Shown one piece after another: positions 1 through 5,549 of a stretch of 5,549 nucleotides of DNA. The notes beneath the pieces are model-generated. The model was not told where the DNA came from. It made no database searches and worked only from the letters and a program-made list of their open reading frames with translations. Each line of letters opens with the position of its first letter. The first letter of the stretch is position 1. This DNA comes from Bacteroidota bacterium (GTDB lineage Bacteria > Bacteroidota > Kryptoniia > Kryptoniales > JAKASW01): the NCBI GenBank assembly GCA_021796055.1, contig JAJYOS010000482.1, positions 1-5,549 of the forward strand, written 5' to 3'. A program made the translations under genes and the position numbers.

Positions 1-1733
1 TCAGGCTCCCAGTTCAGTCCATGGTCGGTTGACATAAATACTCCACGATCGAATGTGCCGGCAAAATATCTTGAGGGAAAATCGACCAGGAAACTGGTTA
101 CGTTCTTCCCGCTTATTGATGAAATGCTTTTCCACGTCTCCCCTGAATCGTCCGAGCAATATGCCCCGGATGAATCTGTGCCTGCAAACATTCTCCCCAT
201 GTAGTCGACCTCTAATGTCTTTACGCTGCTGAATATTATCGGTGAAGAGATACCGACCTGCCACCAGAACGTCCTGTCTCCGCTACTGACAAAAACACCG
301 TCATGCTTTGTGCCGGCGTAGAGATTGCCCGATGAATCGAGGGCAAGGCAATAAATACTGGTGAGAGGAAGGCCGACGGTCGACAGGGGACCCCATCCCG
401 CACCCAACCCGTTCGCCGCTTCAAATATCCCTCCCGGAGTACCGGCATAATATGCCGTAGGCGTCTCAACGAAATCATATATCCATTGCTTCGTAAGAGG
501 AATCCAGAAATTCCCCGAATCGGGCAAATAGAACAATCCACCCGCAGTCGCTGCATATAATATTTTGTTGGATACCGACCAGCGGATTTGATAGACTGTC
601 GCCTTGCCCAAGCCGTCGCTAGTTCTCAGCCAGTGCCCTGAATGATGTTCCTTCTCGAAGATTCCACCGTCTGTACCGGCATACAAATTACCGTCGTTGT
701 CCATGCCAAGCGACATGATTGCAGCCGGGTAAATTCCACATTGAACCCACATTGAAGCTGATTTGTCCAGGAAAAATATGCCGTCATTTTCCGTCCCGAG
801 ATAGCTAATCCCGTTGTGGTCGTAGAGGGCCGCTTTTATCGCTGCACCAGACAGGGTGGCCTTGACCACCGGTTTCCACCCTGATAAGACATCGTCGTAA
901 ACATAAACACCCATGTCTGTCATAGCAATTGCTTCTGCCGAGCGGTCAATCTGGACCACTCCGATACTTGCTCCCAACGGAATTCCAGCCGCATCTTCCT
1001 TCCAACTCCCATTACCTGGTGTCAAGGAGTAAATGCTGGTGAATGCCCCATCACTTGCTAGAGCGAAGACTTTTCCTGATTTATCCACGGCCATGGATTC
1101 AATCGAATCCGACGCCATCCCAGTGAGTTGCCATGTTTTTCCGCCGTCAGAAGAAATATAGACTCCTCCACCGCATGGAAAGCGTCCGAACGAGCGATAA
1201 TATCCTACGTAGATGTCACCTAGACTACCCTCGGCAATTGACGATACATACCCACAGTCCGCTCTCACTTGGGATACAAACCATGTTTTTCCAGCGTCGT
1301 TTGAGATCGAGACAGTTTGAAACCCGCCGACACAGAGCCTGCTCCCTGAAATAGCCGATATAGCCGATGCACCTCCGGGTAGGCTCGTCTTGAACCACGA
1401 TGTTCCTCTATCGGTCGACTTGTACAATCCGACGTCCATGTCTCCATAGTAAATATTGTTGGCGGAGTCAGTAGCAAGAGCAGTATCAAACCCGTAGCTC
1501 AGGAGGCCTAACACTCGCTGCCAGCTCTCGCCTCTGTCTGTTGAGCGATATATTTGTTCTATGCCGGTAAAGGTAGCAACATAAACGTTTCCCGCTTGAT
1601 CCAACGTCAGAGATTGTATCGAGCCGGAATAGGGCCCATTGATTCTCGACCATGAAACGGTCTGTGCCCCTGCAAAAGTACAACATATTCCGCAGATGGC
1701 TATAATTGCCGCAAACGATCCTATGCGTTCCAT
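1..1733 (-). CDS. Secreted multi-blade beta-propeller protein with Asp-box (BNR/sortilin-like) repeats, C-terminus outside window
   Basis: I checked this frame triplet by triplet: it stays open for 577 codons from ATG at 1733 to the left edge, so the gene is 3'-truncated. The start is supported by GGAG seven bases upstream and a Sec signal peptide: a short N-terminus with one Arg, a hydrophobic core at residues 7-20 and an AGA|QT signal peptidase I site near residue 23. The mature part is repetitive. S-x-D-x-G-x-x-W Asp boxes lie at about residues 64-71, 106-113, 144-151, 194-201, 527-534 and 568-575. Between them are looser repeats of the form L-Y-A-G-T-x-x-G-I-F, for example at 350-359. This is typical of BNR/sortilin/YCF48-like and Reg_prop-like propellers. 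In this bacterial group such proteins are usually extracellular and often carry a C-terminal T9SS sorting domain, which here would lie beyond the edge. Catalytic activity cannot be inferred; Asp boxes are structural. The propeller fold is well supported; the biological role is unknown. Confidence 0.88.
   Translation of the reverse strand, partial: MERIGSFAAIIAICGICCTFAGAQTVSWSRINGPYSGSIQSLTLDQAGNVYVATFTGIEQIYRSTDRGESWQRVLGLLSYGFDTALATDSANNIYYGDMDVGLYKSTDRGTSWFKTSLPGGASAISAISGSRLCVGGFQTVSISNDAGKTWFVSQVRADCGYVSSIAEGSLGDIYVGYYRSFGRFPCGGGVYISSDGGKTWQLTGMASDSIESMAVDKSGKVFALASDGAFTSIYSLTPGNGSWKEDAAGIPLGASIGVVQIDRSAEAIAMTDMGVYVYDDVLSGWKPVVKATLSGAAIKAALYDHNGISYLGTENDGIFFLDKSASMWVQCGIYPAAIMSLGMDNDGNLYAGTDGGIFEKEHHSGHWLRTSDGLGKATVYQIRWSVSNKILYAATAGGLFYLPDSGNFWIPLTKQWIYDFVETPTAYYAGTPGGIFEAANGLGAGWGPLSTVGLPLTSIYCLALDSSGNLYAGTKHDGVFVSSGDRTFWWQVGISSPIIFSSVKTLEVDYMGRMFAGTDSSGAYCSDDSGETWKSISSISGKNVTSFLVDFPSRYFAGTFDRGVFMSTDHGLNWEP
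3..1583 (-). repeat. Protein-level tandem repeat array: 13 propeller blades, about 42 residues each
   Basis: Within the propeller gene, blade-ending tryptophans fall at residues 71, 113, 151, 201, 244, 286, 329, 368, 410, 447, 491, 534 and 575. The spacing is 37-50 residues, averaging 42. Each follows a beta-hairpin-like pattern (hydrophobic-Y/F-x-G-T, then G-hydrophobic-aromatic, then a turn and W). The first four and last two carry Asp boxes; those between are degenerate. The DNA repeats are diverged, with no near-identical copies seen, so the array is old rather than recently expanded. Confidence 0.8.
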
Positions 1734-1740
1734 TGTTACG

Positions 1741-1744
1741 CTCC
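1741..1744 (-). promoter_or_regulatory. Ribosome binding site of the propeller gene
   Basis: GGAG on the minus strand with a 7-nt spacer to ATG at 1733-1731. It fixes the start just ahead of the signal peptide. An in-frame stop (tta on the plus strand at 1746-1748) lies directly upstream, so no longer N-terminus is possible. Confidence 0.65.
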
Positions 1745-1768
1745 GTTAATGACCTCTCTTAGCGTAAG

Positions 1769-1795
1769 GAGAGTCCAATAAACTCTCGGACACTC
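1769..1795 (-). other. Two overlapping, mutually exclusive inverted repeats in the propeller gene leader
   Basis: On the minus strand, GAGAGT (1787-1782) can pair with ACTCTC (1774-1769) across a 7-nt loop. Alternatively, GAGTGTCC (1795-1788) can pair with GGACTCTC (1776-1769) across an 11-nt loop with one T-T mismatch. Both use the same 3' arm, so only one can form. There is no T-tract right after the 3' arm on this strand, so it does not look like a standard terminator. It lies 36-62 nt before the start codon. Function is unproven and chance occurrence is possible. Confidence 0.3.
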
Positions 1796-1852
1796 TTTTT
1801 TCCCTGACAGAAAAGGAATCCCGATGTCTCAACAAGACCGCAGGCAAAACGG

Positions 1853-2338
1853 CTAATTACAGGTTATGGCCCAAAGGATTTGCTTTTCCTTATCATGTAC
1901 AATGAATGCCGTTCCCAGGAGGAGCAAATCTCGAATAAGAAAAATCGTATCGACACGGCTTGAGAGAAAAGGCCCGAAACAGTTGCAATCAACCTCATTT
2001 TGAACCATCAATTGGGGCAAGAAGACAGCGATGAAAAGGACCAGGAGAAACATCACAACAAGGCTTGACTGCTTAACAAGCAGGCCTGCAATTAGAAATA
2101 TCCCCACGATAATCTCGACCGCGCAGAGAACAATCGCGATCTCACCGGCTACGGAACTTAAGTCTATTGACAAGCTCTTGATCATCCCCACTAAAGATTC
2201 GGCACTTATGATTTTCGAGATACCGGAAGACAGAAAAACTGCCCCGAGGGTAACCCTCAAGAGAAATACTATCCCGTCTAGAGTTCTCTTTATGTTTCTA
2301 TATTGCTTTGTTTGTGCATCGCGAATAAGCCGTACCAT
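1853..2338 (-). CDS. MauE/DoxX-like redox-associated integral membrane protein
   Basis: The predicted protein has 161 residues, about the usual size for DoxX/MauE-like proteins. Four hydrophobic segments fit transmembrane helices at about residues 22-44, 62-84, 91-112 and 129-147. After a short basic N-terminus, the first helix carries the R-x-x-L-G-x-x-F-x-x-S-G-x-x-K pattern common to DoxX-like families. Between helices 3 and 4 is D-C-N-C-F-G (C118 and C120), followed by R136-D at the start of helix 4. A C-x-C-F-G motif here is typical of the MauE branch, named for the methylamine utilisation protein MauE, which is needed for methylamine dehydrogenase maturation. No mau genes are present, so a general role in thiol/disulfide handling at the inner membrane is more likely; this is inference from the family. 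The start is ATG at 2338 with GGGAG nine bases upstream. It lies downstream of a strong terminator and so probably has its own promoter. It may be co-transcribed with the propeller gene 119 nt further on. Confidence 0.82.
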   Translation of the reverse strand: MVRLIRDAQTKQYRNIKRTLDGIVFLLRVTLGAVFLSSGISKIISAESLVGMIKSLSIDLSSVAGEIAIVLCAVEIIVGIFLIAGLLVKQSSLVVMFLLVLFIAVFLPQLMVQNEVDCNCFGPFLSSRVDTIFLIRDLLLLGTAFIVHDKEKQILWAITCN

Positions 2339-2347
2339 CCCGGGCTA

Positions 2348-2352
2348 CTCCC
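2348..2352 (-). promoter_or_regulatory. Ribosome binding site of the MauE/DoxX-like gene
   Basis: GGGAG on the minus strand, 9 nt before ATG at 2338-2336. This supports the start chosen for the four-helix membrane protein. Confidence 0.55.
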
Positions 2353-2390
2353 ATATTCACCACGTGTACACATCTAGAGAACGCTTACAC

Positions 2391-2398
2391 CAAACTTA
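2391..2398 (-). promoter_or_regulatory. Possible Bacteroidota-type -7 promoter element for the MauE/DoxX-like gene
   Basis: The minus strand reads TAAGTTTG, an exact match to the TAnnTTTG -7 consensus known from Bacteroidota. It is about 52 nt upstream of the start codon and downstream of the preceding terminator, where a promoter is expected. I could not find a clear TTG -33 partner at the usual distance, so this is a weak call. Confidence 0.25.
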
Positions 2399-2462
2399 CC
2401 CCAAAAGAACCGAACGCGTGACCCCGCTCAACTCAAGTGCCGACAAAAGCAGACACCACCAG

Positions 2463-2496
2463 AAAAAGGTCGCCCGCTGAACGTGGGCGACCTTTT
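2463..2496 (-). terminator. Intrinsic terminator of the PorV/PorQ-like gene
   Basis: A perfect 12-bp inverted repeat, AAAAGGTCGCCC (2464-2475) with GGGCGACCTTTT (2485-2496), can extend by a C-G and a G-U pair to leave a 5-nt loop. Read on the minus strand, the GC-rich stem ends in five Ts (2467-2463). It begins 22 nt after the TGA of the barrel gene. On the plus strand the stem also ends in four Ts, but no plus-strand gene leads into it. Confidence 0.9.
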
Positions 2497-2517
2497 CCGA
2501 TCACTCTAGATTATTCC

Positions 2518-3579
2518 TCAGAACCCAAGCTTCACGGTGAACACGTTGTTCGAGCTGAGCATCACAGCGTGCTGATAGGCGTAGTCAAAAGTAAAGTTGA
2601 ATGTACCTAAGTTATAGTTTATCCCGGCTCCAAGCGTGTAGTCGTAAATCTGAGACAATTGTCCCGTCTGATCCTTCGGCGCCTGCGGAGCATAATTGTA
2701 GCCGCCGCGGACGAATATCATATTGTTGAAGGCATACTCGGCCCCGATGTTATACAAATCGGAGCTGTAGTTGTTATTCTGGAAAGTGCCGAAGACGGTG
2801 ATCTTATTCATGCTCCCCAACTGCTTGTCATAGGCAAGCCCGACTTCCATCTGAGACGGAAGCTCGAACGAGGCCGCGTCGACCGAATACCATTGGGTAC
2901 CACGGATGTCTCCTACCGTCGTTCCCTGACGGAGAAGGTTCGGACCGCCGAACGTCATGTTCGGGCCGAGGTTCTTGATCACGACCCCCAACTTCAACTC
3001 GGGAACGAGCAGACCGCTGTACTGGACACCAGCATCTAAAGCAAACCCCGTAGCTGAGGTGCTGACAATAGTCTCGCTTATGAAATTAAAATTCGCACCG
3101 ACAGATATCCGGTCTGTGAGCTGCCTCGAATACGTGAGACCGGCTACGATGAATGTCGGGGAATAGGTCGCGCCTGTCCCGTCGGGGTTATCTTCAGTGG
3201 TTACAGCGATGTTGCCAAACGCAATGGACTTAAACGAAGCAGCGAACGTTCCGATTCCGGAGAAGGAGACGTCGACTGCCCCATAGTCTACTCCGATATT
3301 GGCAAAGTAGGTCATGTGTGAAAAGTACGCTTCCGTGCCGAAAGATGTCCGTGAAACACCCGCAGGGTTCCAGTAGATCGCGTCTGCCCCGCTTGCAAAA
3401 GCGATATTGCTTCCGCCCAGGGCAATTCCACGGGCACCAACCGGTATCAAGAGTTCCTGGGCACCCGCGGTGCCTGTGCGATTCGTGTTCCCCGCCTCTG
3501 CCTTCGGCACGAATGCAGGGACATAAACCAGGCCGAGCAGCACAAGAACAACGGCTAGACGCCTTAGTGTGATATTCAT
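2518..3579 (-). CDS. PorV/PorQ-family outer-membrane beta-barrel protein
   Basis: I start the gene at ATG 3579, giving 353 residues, because an AAGGAG Shine-Dalgarno lies 7 nt upstream. A clean signal peptide also follows: basic N-terminus (RR at 6-7), hydrophobic core at 8-24 and a probable A-E-A|G cleavage after residue 29. The frame is open upstream to 3708, but the extra 43 residues would overlap the preceding gene and bury the signal peptide. The mature N-terminus has the family signature: a Gly-Ala-Arg-Gly-(x)n-Gly-Gly-x-x-x-A segment (48-60), then a D-A-x-x-W-N-P-A-G motif (66-74). The rest alternates like amphipathic beta strands rich in Tyr, Phe and Gly, and ends in a terminal Phe, the usual outer-membrane insertion signal. 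PorV (LptO) is a FadL-related barrel that passes T9SS cargo to the PorU sortase; PorQ is a related T9SS component. Genomes of this group carry several paralogues, so I name the family, not PorV itself. The gene upstream encodes a likely T9SS cargo protein, which fits a cargo/partner pair. Confidence 0.88.
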   Translation of the reverse strand: MNITLRRLAVVLVLLGLVYVPAFVPKAEAGNTNRTGTAGAQELLIPVGARGIALGGSNIAFASGADAIYWNPAGVSRTSFGTEAYFSHMTYFANIGVDYGAVDVSFSGIGTFAASFKSIAFGNIAVTTEDNPDGTGATYSPTFIVAGLTYSRQLTDRISVGANFNFISETIVSTSATGFALDAGVQYSGLLVPELKLGVVIKNLGPNMTFGGPNLLRQGTTVGDIRGTQWYSVDAASFELPSQMEVGLAYDKQLGSMNKITVFGTFQNNNYSSDLYNIGAEYAFNNMIFVRGGYNYAPQAPKDQTGQLSQIYDYTLGAGINYNLGTFNFTFDYAYQHAVMLSSNNVFTVKLGF

Positions 3580-3587
3580 AGAATATC
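3571..3587 (-). other. Perfect inverted repeat enclosing the start codon of the PorV/PorQ-like gene
   Basis: The minus strand reads GATATTC-TAT-GAATATC: 7-bp arms around a 3-nt centre. The ATG (3579-3577) has its A and T in the loop and its G as the first base of the 3' arm. The 5' arm begins at the last G of the Shine-Dalgarno AAGGAG (3592-3587). In mRNA this could form a small AU-rich hairpin over the start codon; in DNA it could be an operator-like dyad. Arms this short could occur by chance. Confidence 0.4.
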
Positions 3588-3592
3588 TCCTT
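3587..3592 (-). promoter_or_regulatory. Strong ribosome binding site deciding the PorV/PorQ-like start
   Basis: AAGGAG on the minus strand with a 7-nt spacer to ATG 3579-3577. The upstream in-frame ATG at 3633-3631 has GGGAGG only 2 nt away, too close for efficient initiation, and is followed by a charged, non-signal sequence. Confidence 0.8.
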
Positions 3593-3594
3593 CC

Positions 3595-3606
3595 AATCTT
3601 AAGATT
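3595..3606. other. 12-nt perfect palindrome AATCTTAAGATT upstream of the barrel gene
   Basis: A symmetrical 12-nt palindrome without a loop, two bases upstream of the AAGGAG Shine-Dalgarno, inside the 67-nt gap between the two envelope genes. The lack of a loop makes a DNA-protein site more plausible than an RNA hairpin, but the role is unknown and it may be chance. Confidence 0.25.
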
Positions 3607-3646
3607 CTCGAATAGCAGCGTTTTCAATTTCATATCCTCCCGGTTC

Positions 3647-5549
3647 TCAGTAGTGATCCAGGAACTGTTGCTCGGGGATAATCGCGAGCTTAAGTATTTT
3701 CGTCCCAATGCCGGGGCAGTCGATGTGCGCTATGTACATCCCTGCCGCGATGGGCAATTGATGCTCATTCATCAGATCCCAGTCAGCAAACTGCGTGTTG
3801 TCGCTCTTCACCAACGTACGGACGAGAATACCCGCAAGATTGAAGATGCGAATCGTCGCATTCTTGGGGAGGTGAGTGAACCTTACCCATCTCGTGTACT
3901 TATCGGCTTCGAGCCTGTTGAATCCGAAGTAAGGATTCGGGAAGACGTTGATCTTCGAGATATCGGCTACTTCATTGGCTTTATCCTGGGTAGGAGCTGT
4001 GGCAGTGAAAGTAAACTGATCGCTTGGCGTGTTGATATGGTTCGTGATAATCTCCATGACATTCTGAGAAGTCCATGCATTCGTATTTCTACGGGTTACT
4101 GTGCCGAACCACATAACCGGTAGGGTATTGTTCAGAATATTCTGTTGAAGTGTCGGATCAGGAGTCGTGCTGTAAGGAACATCGAATATGTAGAACCACT
4201 CACGGGGACCGCCGGTGCTGATGTTGTCTCCGTATGTGGCATCGTTGTAATAAGGAGGCCAGTACTTGCCGTCGGCGAGTCCGTTCTTGACGTTGTTCTC
4301 GTTGTAACCTACTGCCAGTCGTGTCGGCGGATTAGTTTCCATATTCCATGCTGAGAATGGCATGGACTTGGTGAAGTCCTGGTAATTGAACGAACCGCCG
4401 GGATTGGGTATCGGCGCGAACCACGGTTGCGCTGGAGGATTCTGCGCGCCGCGCAGGTAGCGATACGCAAAGGACGCGTTGGGGTCGTTCGGATCAAGGA
4501 TGTTCCCCGCTGTGTCTGTATTCGCAAATCTGATCTCAACGTTTCTTAGCTGATCATAAGTAACTGTGGAACTGGAGAACCACTGATCATAGCCGTTGCC
4601 GATCGCTCCGCCGAACCCTTCGGCACCCCAGTTCCCATTAGCCCATGTCCAGAATCGACCTGTTGAAGGAGTCCATGACCAATCTTTCATTCCCGGGGGT
4701 GGACCAAATGTGGCAATCTGGACGCCGTCAATCACATATCCAGGCGGGGGCGTCCCTGCAGGCGTTTGAGTCTGGTCGGATAACATTACCTTACCCGAGG
4801 TAACATCTGTCAGTTTCCATGTAGTTGTGCCGCCGGTTGTGTCGAAGTTCACTCTGTACTGGTGTCCCGTCAGCACACCCGGATCGATCACACTTGCAAC
4901 CACAGTGCCGTCGCTGCTCCCAGCATGGGTGACTGAGAGCGAATCGCCGCTTGCGAAAGCAAACCGAACGCCATTTCCCGGAGCTTGCGGGCGCACATCC
5001 AAAATTGCAGGAGAGCTTTCAAGAGCGTGCGGAACCAGCCCTTCTGTAAGATTAACGCTGTAGGCTGTCACGGCATAATAGTAATCCCTATCATTGACAA
5101 GCGGTCCACCGGTGAAAGCGTCTTGAGTGATAGTCAAGGCGTGTTTTATACCGCTGTCGGTACCATACTCTGTGGGGGTCACAACGTAAGTTCCGAGCGC
5201 CACACTGAAGGTGGTGTCCTGAATTGTACGTATGCCATCGACGACGTCATAAGTAGCAATGAGCTTTCCGCCGGTCGGAGAGTTACGCTGATACTGGTAA
5301 ACGTTATATCCCTCGAAAGTGTATCCCTTGGAAACAGAATTTTCAACCTTGGCCGCGGCAACCGGATCGCCCCATGAAAGGACTATTTCATTATCAAGGT
5401 TGGCGACTTTTACGGCCGGCTGCGGAGGCGGAACCGCAAGCTGGAAGAGAGAATTGTAAGCAGACTGAGCAATATCATCATTGGATCTCAGGACAGAGAT
5501 GCTTGAAAGATAGTCAGCACCCAAACCGGCCAAAGCGGCCACGACAACC
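3647..5549 (-). CDS. Large secreted protein with FN3-like region and T9SS-type C-terminal sorting domain, N-terminus outside window
   Basis: The frame is open from the right edge to TGA at 3647-3649. A GTG at 5542 could be taken as a start, but the codons before it are also open (Val-Val-Val-Ala-Ala). No SD or signal peptide can be judged there, and the sequence reads as protein interior, so I treat the gene as 5'-truncated. Numbering from that GTG: residues about 40-185 resemble a fibronectin type III-like region, with P-P-P-Q-P lead-in, V-L-S-W at 54-57, E-G-Y-N-V-Y at 77-82 and Y-Y-Y-A-V-T-A-Y at 154-161. Residues 288-321 are rich in Trp and Gly. Residues 395-456 contain a W-N-M-E...R-L-A-V...W-F-Y-I-F-D pattern that I recall from large exported proteins of this group. 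Residues 532-631 form a sorting-type domain: N-V-F-P-N-P-Y, I-R-I-F-N-L-A-G, D-W-D-L, G-M-Y-I-A-H-I, K-I-L-K-L-A-I-I-P. The protein is probably exported and placed on the surface or released by T9SS. Its specific function is not recognisable. The PorV/PorQ-like gene follows after 67 nt, probably in the same operon. Confidence 0.85.
   Translation of the reverse strand, partial: VVVAALAGLGADYLSSISVLRSNDDIAQSAYNSLFQLAVPPPQPAVKVANLDNEIVLSWGDPVAAAKVENSVSKGYTFEGYNVYQYQRNSPTGGKLIATYDVVDGIRTIQDTTFSVALGTYVVTPTEYGTDSGIKHALTITQDAFTGGPLVNDRDYYYAVTAYSVNLTEGLVPHALESSPAILDVRPQAPGNGVRFAFASGDSLSVTHAGSSDGTVVASVIDPGVLTGHQYRVNFDTTGGTTTWKLTDVTSGKVMLSDQTQTPAGTPPPGYVIDGVQIATFGPPPGMKDWSWTPSTGRFWTWANGNWGAEGFGGAIGNGYDQWFSSSTVTYDQLRNVEIRFANTDTAGNILDPNDPNASFAYRYLRGAQNPPAQPWFAPIPNPGGSFNYQDFTKSMPFSAWNMETNPPTRLAVGYNENNVKNGLADGKYWPPYYNDATYGDNISTGGPREWFYIFDVPYSTTPDPTLQQNILNNTLPVMWFGTVTRRNTNAWTSQNVMEIITNHINTPSDQFTFTATAPTQDKANEVADISKINVFPNPYFGFNRLEADKYTRWVRFTHLPKNATIRIFNLAGILVRTLVKSDNTQFADWDLMNEHQLPIAAGMYIAHIDCPGIGTKILKLAIIPEQQFLDHY
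3650..3964 (-). other. T9SS type A-like C-terminal sorting domain coding segment
   Basis: This encodes the last 105 residues of the large secreted protein. The order V-F-P-N-P-(Y/F), a central I-F-N-L-A-G-x-L-V-R-T-L strand pair, D-W-D, G-M-Y and a closing K-I-L-K-L-A-I-I-P strand follows the Por-secretion-system sorting domain. After that strand there is a short extra tail, E-Q-Q-F-L-D-H-Y, where many type A domains simply end in a basic residue or two. Confidence 0.78.

Noticed and set aside
236..556. Minus-strand open frame of 106 codons, with similar ones at 1-264, 1265-1489 and 1486-1686
   Set aside because: All are in other frames inside the 577-codon propeller frame, which has a signal peptide, SD and regular repeats.
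1734..1852. Search for a promoter of the propeller gene
   Set aside because: I found no TAnnTTTG or convincing sigma-70 pair in this gap, so no promoter is annotated; read-through from the membrane protein gene is possible.
2361..2371. Short palindromes CACGTG and GTGTACAC
   Set aside because: Only 6-8 nt long and overlapping; such sites occur often by chance and no regulator context supports them.
2031..2480. Open frame of 149 codons on the plus strand
   Set aside because: It lies antisense to the MauE/DoxX-like gene, runs into the terminator stem, has no visible SD match worth noting and its product is rich in Arg/Thr/Ile as expected of a reverse shadow of hydrophobic codons.
2659..3039. 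Plus-strand open frame of 126 codons
   Set aside because: Antisense to the barrel gene, no recognisable product and no initiation signal.
3569..4123. Open frame of 184 codons on the plus strand
   Set aside because: It is antisense to the sorting domain end and the start of the barrel gene; the translated product shows no domain, and the minus-strand proteins are clearly recognisable.
5540..5542. GTG as the true start of the large secreted protein, with Val-Val-Val-Ala-Ala-Leu-Ala as part of a signal peptide
   Set aside because: The frame is open to the window edge, there is no room to see an SD, no basic N-terminal residues, and the following sequence looks like the interior of a longer protein.

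Overview
The window looks like a chromosomal piece from the Bacteroidota/Chlorobiota/Ignavibacteriota branch of bacteria, with about 50% GC by eye. Two things support this. One gene product ends in a type IX secretion (T9SS)-style C-terminal sorting domain, and the next gene encodes a PorV/PorQ-like outer-membrane barrel. Both are characteristic of that group. The particular sorting tail and gene pairing remind me most of Ignavibacteria-type genomes, but I cannot assign a species.

All four genes are on the minus strand, so transcription runs from high to low coordinates. (1) From the right edge to 3647 is the 3' part of a large secreted protein with an FN3-like region, a Trp/Gly-rich middle and a C-terminal sorting domain; its 5' end lies outside the window. 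(2) After a 67-nt gap comes a PorV/PorQ-family barrel (3579 to 2518), with a strong Shine-Dalgarno and a textbook signal peptide. It is followed 22 nt later by a strong intrinsic terminator (2464-2496), so genes 1 and 2 look like one transcription unit. (3) After the terminator comes a small four-helix MauE/DoxX-like membrane protein with a CxC-F-G motif (2338 to 1853). (4) After 119 nt comes a long secreted beta-propeller protein (1733 to the left edge), built from at least 13 repeats of about 42 residues with Asp-box/BNR motifs. It is open for 577 codons and runs off the window. It is easily missed by a start-to-stop ORF search because its stop is outside.

Functionally this is a cell-envelope region: two large exported proteins, one outer-membrane barrel of the family whose PorV member shuttles T9SS cargo, and one probable thiol-redox membrane protein. 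The short intergenic regions hold a terminator, ribosome binding sites and a few inverted repeats. One of these repeats surrounds the start codon of the barrel gene. No gene-free stretch exceeds 300 bases. I see no RNA genes, mobile elements, CRISPR arrays or signs of recent transfer, and no convincing undescribed system. The items most worth checking are the propeller repeat array and the dyad symmetries around the barrel gene's start.
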